Below, one piece after another: positions 10,801-24,034 of a DNA stretch of 64,000 nucleotides. Position numbers and translations under genes: made by a program. The notes beneath the pieces were generated by a model, which was not told the origin of the DNA, did no database searches, and saw only the letters and a list, made by a program, of their open reading frames with translations. This DNA is from Hygrophila difformis (taxonomy: Eukaryota > Streptophyta > Magnoliopsida > Lamiales > Acanthaceae). The stretch covers positions 59,647,541 through 59,711,540 of the forward strand of contig JAOANR010000004.1 in assembly GCA_030278955.1 (NCBI GenBank), in the 5' to 3' direction. Within the stretch, counting starts at the first letter, position 1; each line of letters starts with the position of its first letter.

Positions 10801-12893
10801 TTCCTATTATGATTTCCAATACCCAGATGGTACTGCATTTGCCAAAAGTTTCACTCTTTGAGATTGTCCTTTGGATCACTGTCAGTCAGTGTGGGGCTCT
10901 GGGCAATATTATCTGTGTGGAAAGGAATTAAGAACTTGTCTTGTATTTTGTGTAGTTGCTATATTGATGCTACTTTTTGTTTTGTACTTTTGTGAAAAAA
11001 GATAAATACTTTTAACACAAGGAGATACATCTTTATGTAAGTTTGGAGAACATTATGTCATGTATCAGTCCAGACAGATGTGGTGATTAACTATGTGAAC
11101 TGAAAAAACAATTGTAGCAATAGGTCTGATCTGAATAACCAATCCAGTATCCACTGGTATTCGAGCAATATTGCAAGCATGCGTATAGCATATATGTTCA
11201 CAAATGTAGACTTCAAGTAAAATGCCTTTCATGACATGGCACAGCATATATCTTATTTCACTGCCCCCAACCTTCAATGCTTATTTTCATGTTAGGCTAT
11301 TCTCTATTTCTCAGGAATTGGGGGACTGACTGCTTTGAAGTTGATTCGTCAACATGGCTCCATTGAGAACATCCTAGAAAATATAAATAAAGAAAGGTGC
11401 TCGCTAAATCTTCAATATTGTTATTTCTTGGTGTAATTTTGGTTTTTTAATGAACACTCTGTTTAATAAGAGTTGTTCGAGTTATTCTGTTTTCTACAAA
11501 ATTCCAAAATTTATAAACATTGGGGCCCTCAGTTAGTCAGCTATCCACTCTTAAGTGAGGCCTTATAATTAGTCTATAATTTGTTTGAACAAATAATTGC
11601 ACAATAATGTACTTCCACAAGCTACTTTCTGGTTATTCATAGTAATTATGATTTATTGTTGTAACATTCTTTTAAGTTGATCTAGCAGATACCAAATACC
11701 AGATGACTGGCCATATCAAGAGGCTCGAAGGCTATTTAAGGAGCCGTCTGTTCTCACTGAAGATGATCAAGTTGAGCTTAAGTGGTCTCCTCCGGATGAA
11801 GAAGTAATTTACTCTGACAACCCTACTTATCTTTTCTGGTCACTTTCCTAGATGAAAATCTAATGTTCTATTACTGACGCTTCTTAATTCTCTCCATTAG
11901 GGGTTGTTAAACTTCTTGGTAAATGAAAATGGATTTAACAGTGACAGAATAACAAAGGCATGCCTCCAATTTCTATTTATTGTTCAACCCTTCTTTGCCC
12001 CCGCTGGCAAGAGAAACACATTGTTGACTAGTAATTTCTTGTGTTTAGGCAATAGAAAAGATCAAGGCAGCCAAGAACAAATCATCCCAGGGCCGGTATG
12101 GTTCATTTATCTGTCTAGTATTGAATTAAAAGTTAATTCACATTGATTAAATATCTCATTGTACCAACTACATGAACAGGTTAGAATCATTTTTCAAACC
12201 AGTTGCTAATCCATCAGTAGCAGTTAAAAGAAAGGTATGTTGCTTTACCTTTGCCTGAAAAATCTTTCCACTGCTTTGTTCCTAGCTTGAATTTGAATGT
12301 TTCATTTACCTCAACATTGTAAATTCTGAATGAAGAGCTTTTTGGATAGAATTGCATGGTAGTTATGATTACTTAATGCTAATTCCATGGATCTTCATTT
12401 ATGTGTGGAGCTTTCCTCGATTTTCTTGATTTTCACTAATAGCATCAAACCTGTTGTAGGTAGATCTATAAGTGTCTTCACAATGAACAAAACCACCTTA
12501 ATTTTGAACAACAATTCAGGTTGTGGTTCCTTGTAATCTATTACAGTATAAACAATTATACACCGGTTACAAATTTAATAGTGCTAGTCCATTGACTGCA
12601 TACAAACCAACTCATGAGATTGACTGCAGCTGCCTCAGTTACAAAATAAATCCAGTTTGTACTCTCTATATCATTTCTGCGTATGGTCAACCATTTTGTC
12701 TTCATATTCGATTATTTGTTCATTGCCCTCATTATATACATTCAATTTCTTTCCTGTCTTCGATTATACTCCGTATGTATTTGTATATCATTTGTTTCAT
12801 CTACCGGATTGATTACAGGAGACTAGTGAGAAAAAACCTGAGAAGCAACCAGCTAACAAAAAGGCAAAGGCTGGTGCAGGTAGAAAGAAGTAA
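7888..12893 (+). CDS. FEN1: Flap endonuclease 1 (FEN1/RAD2 family), 17 exons
   Basis: Structure-specific nuclease that removes 5' flaps in Okazaki fragment maturation and long-patch base excision repair in the nucleus. The start codon is in a 12-nt coding exon (7888-7899, MGIK) spliced to 7983-8099 (GLMKLL). Further exons: 8481-8539, 8809-8868, 8965-9018, 9139-9187, 9343-9390, 9808-9873, 9964-10014, 10119-10238, 10298-10382, 11315-11396, 11689-11803, 11901-11957, 12049-12095, 12180-12234, 12819-12893. The sum is 1152 nt (383 aa), matching the plant family length. Metal-binding acidic residues are present: IAIDA (D34), [38 protein letters not shown]-binding PIP box (QGRLESFF) precedes a Lys-rich tail. 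The intron after 11957 starts with GC instead of GT. Residue 7 is Met where Thr, Ser or Ala is usual. Confidence 0.97.
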
Positions 12894-13373
12894 TGTTGAT
12901 GCACTCAGCTCTGCGCTTGAAGTGTTTTGTACAAGACTCAGTTGTAATCTGTAAAAATGTAAAAAATTAATATCTTGTAGGGGTACAAATCTTGCTGTGT
13001 TGATTAAGGATCTTTTTCATGAGTATTTACTACAGATTTTTGCTTATTGCTCGTCTATTTTAGCATGTTCACCTGCCCACTGCTTAATTGTCATTCCTAG
13101 TAATTTTTATTTTACTTTAATTTATTACCGTTTAATAGCCATTTCTAACACATTATAAATATCTCTAATTGGTGAATTTCATAATCAATACTGGGCATGT
13201 CTAATGGAGTTCGAAAACTGCATAACAAAATATTAAAATTTGGAGTATATTTTTGGTAAGTTTATTAATGTTCCTTGAGATTATTTTTCCTTTTTTTTCT
13301 ATATAAAATTTAATGGTTATTTTTTTGGGTACGCAATAAAATTTAATAAGGAGTAATATCAATATGAATGTTC

Positions 13374-13692
13374 TAAGTAATCAAGTGGCAGATGCGGTTG
13401 CTAGGAAGGCAATTCGAGAAGAACTGTTCTACATTATCTAGGCTTTTCCGTCGGATGATGTCGTACAACTCGTTGAGTCTGATGCTGCTGGCACGGAATT
13501 TGTTCGTATGAGTTAGGACTTAGGAAGGCAATTCGAGAAGAACTGTTCTACACTACTTGGACTTTTCCGTCGGATGATGTCGTACAGCTCGTTGAGTCTG
13601 ATGCTGGCACGGAATTTGTTCGTATGAGTTAGGACTTAGTTCTTTTGTTTTTTTCTTTTCTCCTTTGCTAGCCTTTTTAGGCTGTTTCACCT

Positions 13693-13725
<33 letters not shown>
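13374..13725 (+). mobile_element. 3' end of a LINE retrotransposon (RNase H tail), with internal duplication
   Basis: A frame from 13374 reads NVLSNQVADAVARKAIREEL, resembling the C-terminal end of the RNase H domain of plant LINE/RT proteins, then stops. A 119-bp unit starting AGGAAGGCAATTCG is present twice in tandem (13403-13521 and 13522-13639) with small differences. The second copy reads through to SDDVVQLVESDAGTEFVRMS and a stop, followed by a T-rich 3' UTR and a (TA)n tail. The 5' part of the element is missing, as is common for LINEs. Confidence 0.6.
13697..13725. repeat. (TA)n microsatellite
   Basis: About 14 TA repeats at the end of the LINE fragment, possibly its expanded 3' tail. 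Confidence 0.9.
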
Positions 13726-13728
<3 letters not shown>

Positions 13729-13816
13729 TGTTCTAAATACTTTACAAAATTGTGCCTATATTACTAATTATGATTTTAATTTGTCGTGGTAGCTAGCCGG
13801 TGGGTAATCAGCCTAA

Positions 13817-14274
13817 GAGCCTGTTTGGAATGGCTTTTTTTCCAAGTGCTTTTGGCTTTTGCTTCTGTCAAAAGCACTTTTGAAGAAAAATAGTGTTTGT
13901 TTTGGCTTTTTAGGAAAAGCAAAAGCACCTCGAAAAGCTGCAAAAGTGCTTATGGGAGAAGCAGCCCAGGGGTGCTTCTCCGAAAAGTAGAAGCCAAAAG
14001 CACCTAGTAATGTGTGCAGAGTCATAAATGCCCTTATTAATTTATTTTAATTACACTATAAATATATACTATTATATATAAATTGCATATCCTTTTTGGT
14101 AATTTACACATTTCAAAAGCACTTTTCACTTTTACATATCCAAATACACTTTTGAAAAAAAACTGCTTTTCAAACATTCCATCCAAACGGGCCCTAATAC
14201 CAGTTGCTTTTGGCTTTCACTTTTGCTTCTGCTTTTGACTTCTGTTTTTTTTAAAAGCCAATCCAAACGGGCCC
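13817..14274. mobile_element. MITE with GTTTGGATTGGCTTTT-type ends (family A, copy 1)
   Basis: The left end (GCCTGTTTGGAATGGCTTTT) and the right end (AAAGCCAATCCAAACGGGCC) are inverted repeats, and runs of AAAAGCACTTTT and AAAAGCCAAAAGC fill the subtermini. A second member lies at 35763-36132 with the same interior. A possible 5-bp target duplication is CCTAA. A block that includes the right end plus flank (CAAACGGGCCCTAATACCAG) is present twice (about 14186 and 14264), so the right end has been partly duplicated. Superfamily not assigned. Confidence 0.7.
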
Positions 14275-14648
14275 TAATACCAGTTGCCCCTAGCGTAGTT
14301 AGACGCTCACACCCACAACTTTATTTGTTGTTCAAAATGGTCCTGTCAGTCACAGTGTCACTGATTTTGAGATATTTACAAATGAACCCTGCTACTTTAC
14401 TTTCTATACCAAATAGCCCCATCATACATCCTTTTGGTTCTTCACGGCTTGCTATTATCGTTTACATTTCAACTGCAAAGATTCGAATCGTAGTATCACA
14501 TTCCCACCTGCAGACCTTCTTGATGGAATTTAATTCAGGAAGACGGATTGGCATTGAGCGCCCTCTGTTACTCAATTGAATTCGCTAATTACTGTTTCAG
14601 CACAGTGCAGTGATATATATGATCCCGGAAATTTGCAATACACCTGCA

Positions 14649-17600
14649 ATGAAAACCGATTCTTGGAAGCAGAAAGAGCTCATATTTCTCATTCTATTCG
14701 CCCTCGCTTTCTACGCAATTGTCATTCGTCGCTCTCTTCAGCTTTCCCACGGTGGGCTTTGACCGCCATTATATATGGGCTTGCTTGTGGCGTGCTTGGG
14801 GCTCCCTTTCATCTACTGATTTTATTCTTTGTGATTGCAGATCATTATTCCAAGCTTTATGGTTTGCGTGCTGGGTGGATTGCTGATCGACTTAATGTAC
14901 GATTCCCACAATCCCCCACCCCCCAACACCAAATTTGTTTTTTAGGCCGTTGAAAAATTGTAGTAGGCCGTTGATAAATTGTCTATGTAGCAATTGAAAG
15001 CAATAGTCAACTAGGTTTAACAGTGAGGATGGATTTTGAAGTTGAAAAGCTAAAGCTAAGGGAGGAGTTCACATATTGGATGGAATCTATTTATTACTTA
15101 TGTTGCTTGATGGGTTAATCTTTTTTAAAGTCGTGTCAAAATTTCCATTTGCTACATTCAAATATTGTCTTATGCATTTTAGTTTTGTAATATCTGTTAT
15201 CATTGGTTTGTATAGGATGTCTCCGATGCCCAATGGAGAAATACCAGGGGAAACTTACGGATTCTGTCTATGGTTTTCGGCATTTTTACGTTGATTGCCA
15301 ATGCATTTAGAAAAGCTTTTTCTTTGAAAGCAAAGGGGATGTCCATCGTCTGGGGTCTGATTTCTTTGATTTATCTATCACATCTACATGGCGCCTGGTA
15401 TAGACATACATACACACATAATCTATATGTAATAATTTTCCTTTTAGCTGCTTCAATGGTTTTGGTATTAATTCTCCTTTTTTTTCTCTCTCTGGCAGCA
15501 TCGTATTTGTCATCTCTATCGCTACAGCTAACTTTTTTCTAGTAAAGGTGTGTGTCATTCAAGATTGGATGTTTCTACTATCTAATTGTTACTAAATTTC
15601 AAAATTTTGAATTCATGTTGCAAAATGAATGACAATTAGCACTACTACTCGTAGTAGTGTGATATGATGGGATTAGGATTTGAAATGTGAAGGAATGAAG
15701 GTTGATGGCTTCTGTTAGTATTGAGAATCAGATTTACATGGTATGCAATCATTTGAATTACTGTAGTTGCTGTCTAGAAAATTTTTTGTTGACAGAAATT
15801 ATGTTGAGCCTTCACCTAAGGTCATGCTTGTTTTGTCTTCGAATTGTTATGTTACGATGTGTATACTTATACTCTTATACCTGTAGTGTTGTCATCAGTC
15901 CTCTCTTCTAATCTGACAAACCTTCTAATACTATTATGTTTACCAGATCTCTGTTTTTTGCAGAGAGTTGGAGGAACAAAATACTTCTCATTGGTTCTCT
16001 GGATGTTTAACCTGTCATTTCTTGTATGCAATCGTATTTATGAGGGATATCGATTCTCAAGTTTTGGGTGAGGCTTTTGGGGCTCTAAATCTTTGATCTT
16101 AAATAATCTATTGTTTTGACTCGACTGTTAGTTTTTATAATGAAATATATGTTTGTTATGGTGTAGAGAACGTTGGGCTTTTTTGGATAACCATCGGGGT
16201 GCCTTCAGATGGCATATCTGTTTTAACTTTGGTATGATTGTTCAATTTATGCCTAGTGTATTCTATTTCTGGATTGTCCAATTTTTATTCTTGATATACT
16301 TATGTTTTATTGTTTTGTTGGTGTTTGACCATCACATAACTTGTTTTACCAATTAATGGAATAAGGCTGGCTGGATAACCGTTTTGTTGCAACACTCAAA
16401 TAGATGCTAAATTTATTCATTTATTGTCTGGCTGCGAACAGTACTGTTGACCAAAGTGTGTATGCTGACCCTCGTTTCAAAATAATGAACAAAGAGCTAT
16501 GCTTTTGGACTTCTGGTTCATTTGCTTGTAATACTTTTCATTTCAAACGGATGTCTTTAATCACTCGCATTGGGTTTAAAACACAATATTTAACAGTAAA
16601 TCTTTATTAATTCATTGCATCTTTAAGCGTGTTGTCCTTTTGTATTTGCTAGTTGTTCTGCGGATGATAAGCTTTGGGTATGACTATCATTGGGATGATC
16701 AATATTATCGCATTGATGAAGAGGTATGAATTTTGGTGTCATTTTTATGGTAATAAGCCATAACATCTAAGTATTAAATGAGTGTCAATACTTTCCCCCT
16801 TTCCTATTTTTGCTCTTGGATATCCAGAAATCACTGCTTTGTTGCTGCCATTACTCTTCATAGGTGGGCAACAGTAAGATTTAGTAACTTTGTTCATGGA
16901 TTTCCAGAAATCAACATGGCAGCAGCATAGCCATGTTAAACAAAGTTACTGCATCTTATCATCACCCATCTATGAAAAGTTACATGTTATCGGTATTACT
17001 AAAACATACAAATTTACCACATCATATGCCGGCTATAGTATGTGATATTATTGATATCTCTGTAATTGTCGGATTTTTAGATGAGATGGTGATTCACAAT
17101 TAAAATGCTTTCTTTTTACGTTTGTTTGTTCATAATCTTGTTGTATCATGCTAGTTGGGAAGGCTCCATAGTTACATCACTATTGGCTTGTCAATTTTCT
17201 TTTTGTTGGCTCTTCCAATTAGCTAGTGTTTGGTTGGCATTTTAACATATCTATTTGATTGTTTTTAATTTAATTGACAATAGTCTGTGACAGAAGCATG
17301 CTCAGCGGTGTGACCTTTGTTCCTCGGGCAAGACATGCTACCTGCTCTTACAGGTGAACTCTTCTCACAGCAGCAGTTGCTAGTACAATCTTCATTTTTT
17401 TTTAATTTAATTCTTTCAATGTGTTTTCCAGGAGAGAAGAGTGGCAAATGACAAGTTCTCATTGCCATTATATTTTTGCTATTTGTTTTACGCCCCTCTT
17501 TACATTGCTGGACCAATTATCAGTTTCAATGCATTTGCTTCACAGGTTTGTTACACCTGTCATTATAACTTGTCTTAGAAAACATTCTCTCTGTATCTTA

Positions 17601-20600
17601 TTGGGAAGAAAAGTTTACATTCTTTTTGCCATAGACAGTGGTATGAATGTCAAATGTACTATTTAAGAATGATATATTACTGAGGAACATATCTTGTTAA
17701 GAGAAATGACTTGTTATGGTTTTCCCCAGCTGGATTCTCCTCAGAACATTTACTCGTCCCGAGAAGTGGCTTGGTATGGAATGCGTTGGATTTCTAGTCT
17801 TTTCCTTATGGAACTGATGACACATCTCTTCTATTATAATGCCTTTGCCATTAGGTGAGTAATAGTATTTAAAGACACAAGGACTTGCTGCTGCTTTTTT
17901 ATTTGGATATGCAATGCAGTTTAAATCGACCTTTTGCTGAATATTCTTGCAGTGGTGTGTGGAAACAACTGTCTCCCATGGATATTTTCATTATTGGATA
18001 TGGGGTAAGTGAAGGTGTTCCAATTCTCAGCTCTTGTAGTTCATACTAAACAGTTGTTTTGTGAATCTTCATTTTTTCTTTTATTTCAGCACAGGTTAAC
18101 CACTTAACCAGGATAATGAGTTCTTACGACTTTGAAGTTAAACCTGGAACTTAGATTGTAATCTAAGTATAGTAAAGAAAATTTGTTTCCAATTCATACA
18201 CCTGTGATTTCATGATACAACTTAAAAAGAATGTAACTGTCTTTTTTCGAAACCTTCCTGGCAAGGGGCATCTAACCAATAAATAGAGTTTGAAGTTGAA
18301 CTAGACTAGGATGGGATATGGAATACATCTTCCTTCAGATCAATCTTCACGTGTCAAGCACACACATACAGCACAATTTTTTTAGTGGGCATATCTTTTG
18401 TTTATGAATGTAAGAGCCATTGCTTTGATAGATAACACTCCATCTCTTGCCATTCTATTCTTCTCCTGATATATTGAAACTTTCCAATTCTCTTCTTTCC
18501 TGGAAAAGTTATGAGCACTTACGCGGACATTTTGTTTGCTCATTGAAAGCACTAAACATTTTCCAGATCTCTTACTTTGGCTCATGTTACTTTCTATGAC
18601 AATGAGGTGAGTCATTAGTCATTATCAGACCTTTTGGGGGATACTGTCCTCAGTCACATTCTTGAAAGTGACTGCACTTCGTAGAGAGGAAGCAGAAACT
18701 TAAACTCCAATATTTGAAGGGTTATATACTTAAAATTCTTGGTTTGGAGAAATGCTGCAGCATCTCCTAGGCTTAGGTTTTTGAACTTTGAGAGTGATCT
18801 CAAGTTCAGTCAAACAAGAGAAAGAGAACTCTTGACAGTAGTTAAATAAAGACACTGCAAGATATACAAAACAGAGAGAAACCAGCAAAAATATGTTAAC
18901 TAAAGAATGAAGATGGAGTGCAGACAAAGAAAACGATGTATTATTCTCCAAACAATCAACTTAATAAATACTTCCTCCGTTCTCATATATTTCTTAGGGA
19001 CCCACTGCGCACGCAGTCCAATGCACATTTTGAATCAATAATAACTCAAGTTCGGTATATGTAAAAATTCTAAAAGTTCGATATTTAAAAACTACACGAC
19101 GAGACGAATCTAACAAGATCCCTCTTGACTATATTTTAACTTGTATAACTATGATAAAACTTTAAATCAAAGTGCATGTGTGAATAGTGCACTAAAATCA
19201 AATGTAATAAACATTTGAGAATGGAGGAAGTATATACAAAAGCTACTGACAAATACCAGAAGATCCCCAGAAAACAGCAGCTAACAAACTCACTCACTTC
19301 TTATTGACTAGAAAGTTAAAACAATTGAAGCTGGAAGCCTGGAAACATAAAACTTGGAGTTGTAACTTTTAACAACAGTTTCTCCTGGTGCTCCAGGGTT
19401 ACGAATTTTATAGACTTTTCCCTTACAATGTCATACTGTCCCTACGGATTTTTAAGAAATACTATTTCCCTGAATAGATTTGGTTTCTCCTTGTAAAGTA
19501 CAATAACACTTTAAACTTAGTGCCATAACATGCGGCATCATAACCTGCCAGGCAAAATGTTGTGTCGTGCGGTGGGTATTAAGACTGCATCTGATGGTAT
19601 ATGATTTGAACAGGTACTGAACTTCATGTGGCTGAAATTTTTTCTGATATGGCGCTACTTTCGATTCTGGTCAATGGTATGTTTTGGCACAGCAAAGTTT
19701 TTTTTTTTTTTCTAACATGCTTTCCCTGTGTTCATGCATTTTGTGTGACAAAATTATTGATTCCATGTGCCTTTAGATTAATGGCATTGTGGCTCCCGAA
19801 AATATGCCAAGGTGTGTAAACAACTGCCACAACCTGGAAAATTTCTGGAAAAATTGGCATGCTTCATTCAACAAATGGCTTGTTAGGTATTTAATTTACC
19901 CCTCTTTATTCATCTCTTTTATTTTCAATTTCGCTTGCAAATTATTTGAAATTAAGTTTCAGCTATTGATTTTCCATTAGGTATCTTTATATCCCACTTG
20001 GGGGTTCTCAAAAGAAGTTGCTGAATATTTGGGTCATCTTCACATTTGTTGCTGTGTGGCATGATTTAGAATGGTATCTATTGCTCTTATGTGATTTGCC
20101 CCTGGGGAACTTCTGTGTTTCTTTGTTATGGCGCAGTTGCTTATGGATTATTTCCTCATTTTCAGGAAGCTTCTTTCTTGGGCTTGGTTGACCTGTATAT
20201 TTTTCATACCAGAAATGCTTGTTAAATCAACAGCAAATGCCATTCAGGTATCTCCAAGTTTCTCTGTCCCTTTCTATTTACTTCTTACCCCCACATACAT
20301 TATCCAGAGACACATTAAGAACAGTTGAAATTTTTTAGGAAATGGAAAATCTTGCATAGGTATTTCATGAGCAAGACAACTCAGATGGTTTGTGGCCTAA
20401 ATAGAAAATGTTGCCATTCTCATTTTGAAGTTAAAATCAAATGTTCTTCGCTTTGCAGGAGTTAGCTCTCCTTTCAAACGAGCATAACAAATATAAAACA
20501 ACTATTGGGAAAACATATTGAAATTTTATTGTTAATTATTAGTCAGACACGACCCAAATATTGACCCTTAAGATTCTAACGAGTAGAGGCTCTTTTAAAA

Positions 20601-21614
20601 GGAACTCTGATGAATGATTTGAAGGAATCAAACTAGACGTAGACTGTGCAGTATCCAGTTGGGATTTAATTCATCATCTATAAAATAATCGGCATATCAG
20701 GCTAAAACATCAAGATATAATGATGAACCTTCCCAGTGGCAAGTGCTTGAAAGGTGGATGCTTTTAATCTGCAAGTTCTGCTTTGATGAAAATTGATTGA
20801 CAGGTCATGTTCTCTTGTTCTGCTGGGAATCTTGTTTCACCCTACAAAAATCAAGTTCATATATATGTTCGTAATCAAAATCTTTTTTCTTCCAAGGCAT
20901 GCACAAGGGATTGTTGACTGGTTGGGATTTGGATTTATTAAAGAAAGTTGTTTTTACTTTGAAATTAGCATTTCAAGCAATAAGCTAGCCAACTAGCTTA
21001 CACCACTTCTCATAATTTTCCCTCTTGTTTTAGGTTAAAGGTGCTTTCAAGGAATTTATTTTTCGTGAATTAAGTGCTGTTGCCGGTGCAGTAACTATAA
21101 CCTGTTTAATGGTTGGTATTCTACTCTTGTTTGAATATGTCATTAAAATTGGCATGATCAAATTTCCATGTAACCTTAACTGCAGTATTGCACTGCTATA
21201 TTGTCAAAACCCTTTTCTGGGTATGATTAACTGTTTTACAAACCTTGTGAATGATTTGAAACTATACTACTGCAGGTTGCCAATCTTGTTGGTTTCGTAA
21301 TTGGGCCATCAGGCATTAATTGGTTGGTTTCTGTCTTCCTCAGCAGAGAAGGTTGCTTTTTTCATTTTTTTCCTTTCAGCTAGCTTTATTTATATCCCTC
21401 CAGGCTTGTTAACATCGTGGGTTTGCAGGTTTACCTACACTCAGCTGCTTGCTAATTTCATTTTATGTTGGAACCAAGGTATACAGCATTGCCAATATTT
21501 TTGTTGAATATTTAGTTCCTTATTGCAACATGATTTAATCCATAAATTCAAATTGTGCAGCTTATGTTTCATATATCTGATGCCAAACAATCAAAGGGCA
21601 GGAGGAATAGATGA
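14649..21614 (+). CDS. MBOAT-family O-acyltransferase (GUP1/HHAT-like), 19 exons
   Basis: Multi-pass membrane acyltransferase, closest in my memory to Arabidopsis At1g57600 and distantly to yeast Gup1 and animal HHAT. Exons: 14649-14751, 14841-14896, 15216-15397, 15499-15547, 15964-16067, 16167-16231, 16653-16723, 17294-17353, 17432-17545, 17730-17854, 17953-18004, 19614-19676, 19777-19886, 19981-20073, 20166-20247, 21034-21111, 21276-21351, 21429-21478, 21561-21614. The sum is 1587 nt (528 aa). An N-terminal hydrophobic helix is followed by DHYSKLYGL and a Cys pair (CDLCSSGKTC). The conserved MBOAT core is intact: NFWKNWHASFNKW, then the active-site His in FVAVWHDLEW near residue 411. Yeast Gup1 acts in GPI-anchor lipid remodelling; the plant substrate is not established. 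Intron 11 (1.6 kb) holds a MITE. No frame breaks seen. Confidence 0.93.
18971..19230. mobile_element. Stowaway-like MITE, 260 bp, in MBOAT intron 11
   Basis: The ends CTTCCTCCGTTCTC and GAGAATGGAGGAAG are perfect inverted repeats flanked by TA on both sides, the target of Tc1/mariner-type Stowaway MITEs. The same 260-bp family recurs at 25524-25783 and 44714-44973. Confidence 0.85.
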
Positions 21615-22839
21615 TATCCAGGTCTGTTATTATCCAATTTCTTGACTCGAATTCCAAGTTATTTGTAAACATTGAGGATTCTAATCCTATGGATTTTTTT
21701 AGTATCTCTGAATTCAAGTATGAGTAAAGCATCCTCCAAGCAAGAAAGAGTTTTGAATATATATGTACTCGAGACAATTTTTGGTAGAGTTGTAGTACTT
21801 ACTAATTATATTAAATACTAGTATTCTAAATTTTCTTGGGCACATGACGTAATCCTTCATTGCAAGAATAGTTGTATGGAATTCCAATATACAATAGCTC
21901 TAGTTCATAGAGTTTGTATTGAATATTTTTGCTTTTTTCAGGTGGTGGTATGAAAGGATGCATGTGGAATGTTGCCTTCAGATTTTTACATCACCATAGA
22001 ATACAAGAATAGACAGTTCTGTTAATCATAAGAAACACAAACTTACTTCTGTTGATGGAGACATACAGATTTCTTGATAATTATTTGTAATTGATTGATC
22101 CATCTTCAACCGAGATCCTGTGTTTCAATCATTTCAGCAGAATGGAAGCTTTGAATCAAAGTATAATTAAACAATGTGTATGATGATTAATAGGAATATT
22201 ATTTTGAATCTCTGGGCTAAGACATTTCATATTTTGGATATACACGCTTGATTCGTATGGCCGCAAGCAATGATTGTCTGATTGCAGGGTCAATGTGAAT
22301 TCTCTGTTAAAAGTATGAAAAATATTTAATTTCTATATATAAAATGGAAAATGTAACAAACAAGAGGAAAAAATTATTTAGGCGTTAAAAAAGAAGAAAT
22401 GGTCAGCAACTTTAATTGGTAATTAAGGCCCTTTAATTTAGACTCTTTTTCAGCCAAATGCAGTAGGATGTCATTTTACAGTTCCTTTTTTCATCAACAC
22501 TGTGAGCATTTTCAAGCATAAGATAGCGTAGAAAAGAAATTTTTGGGGGTAGGTTTGAAACTTGGAGTAAAGACAGCCAATTTTAGACAACTCTATAATA
22601 TGATATCTTCAATATAAGCTTCTAGGGTGATTGGTGAATGCATTTTCATACTGCATTGTATATATGAATCCACCCTATAATATATGTCGAACCAACTTAA
22701 TTAATTACAAGAAAAATATGTCATAAAATCACCTCGCATGTTTACAGTGAAAATATACCTTCCTTAAGATGGCATGCAAATTTTGGTTCGAAGAATAATA
22801 TTACATCACATTTCATTTGGTTAAAATTAAATTTAAATA
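21615..22839. other. MBOAT 3' UTR and intergenic DNA
   Basis: Sequence just after the MBOAT stop probably includes its 3' UTR, with a possible 3' UTR intron starting after CCAG near 21621. The rest is AT-rich with no gene seen. Confidence 0.45.
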
Positions 22840-23191
22840 CTCCCTCCGTCCCACTAGAAGTCTCAAAATTTTTGAGCACAATATTTTATGTGAGGATAGT
22901 TAGTATTTAATGTAGGGGTAGATTAGTGTATAAAGTAAGGATAAATTACGAATTTATGTGATGTGATTGTAATGGTGTTGAATTTTTAATTGATTTATTT
23001 ATGTGTGATGTGATGATTGTGTGTTTGAATTTATTAATGTTAGTGGATTTAAAAGTTCAATATATTTATTTATAGATGTGATGAGATTAGGTTTTGTGGT
23101 TTATATTTAATTATTTCTAAAATTAGAAATGTGACAAAAGTATTAGGACGGACAAAATAGGAAAGTGAGACATAAATAATGGGACGGGGAG
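22840..23191. mobile_element. Stowaway MITE, 352 bp
   Basis: The left end CTCCCTCCGTCCCACTAG and the right end ATGGGACGGGGAG are inverted repeats of the classic Stowaway CTCCCTCCGTCCC type, flanked by TA. The interior is non-coding. Confidence 0.88.
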
Positions 23192-23822
23192 TAGTAGATT
23201 GGTAGATGATATATAGATGTCACAAAATTTCCATTATTTAAGTTTGGAAATCTAGGGAGATGATGATAGTATTATTACTGTAAAAATATACTCCTACTTA
23301 TTAATTACTGTATTTGAATAAGCTTTTTAATTTCTCAGTAGCTTTAATTAGTGGCTCTCCAATCATTTTCCCGGCTTAGATTGACACTAAAAAACATACA
23401 GTAATACAGTAGAATTTGAGCTTTATTATAGTAGAATTTTTTTTTTAAAAAAAAAAAAGGTAATGTTGATGGGTTAAAATACATTCAATCACGTGCACGG
23501 CACGGGTGATCATGAATTAAAATTTACTCCCAAAATCCAGGGGCAAAAAACCAAAATATTAAATGACATATATGGTCGATCTGTGGACGACGAGTGTAGA
23601 ATCCTCATTCCTCATCATCATTCATCCCTTCACTTTGGGTCTACGAAGCCTTCTTTTTTTTTTTTTTTTTCTTTTGATATTTTTATTCAATTTTTACACA
23701 AGGGGCTCAACTGGAATTATTTAATTAATTAAAATTTATTATGAGTATAGGTGGAAGTTTGGAGTACTAGTAGCTAGGAGTATTATTTTCTTACAGCTTG
23801 TTGCCTGCCTGTTTAGTGGGTT

Positions 23823-23919
23823 TATAAATACTCTCTCTACCCACTTTTCTCAAACACTACACAGAACATCTATTTTTCCCTTTCCCCTTTTCGAATCATT
23901 ATTACCCTCTTTCCTTACA

Positions 23920-23950
<31 letters not shown>
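23823..23950 (+). promoter_or_regulatory. TATA box and leader of the germin-like gene, with (TA)n microsatellite
   Basis: TATAAATA at 23823-23830 precedes a C/T-rich leader. A (TA)12 run at 23926-23950 lies in the presumed 5' UTR, about 85 bp before the start codon, so repeat length could vary in the transcript leader between individuals. Confidence 0.6.
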
Positions 23951-24034
23951 CCTAGAATTCCTCAAGCAGGTCGAGGGCTGTCTCTACTCTTAAGTGCCAG
24001 AGTTGAGAACTCATTTGGGAATTCAATAATAATA

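Noticed and set aside
12523..12954. 143-codon frame at the end of FEN1
   Set aside because: It lies mostly in the last FEN1 intron and covers the last exon in a different frame.
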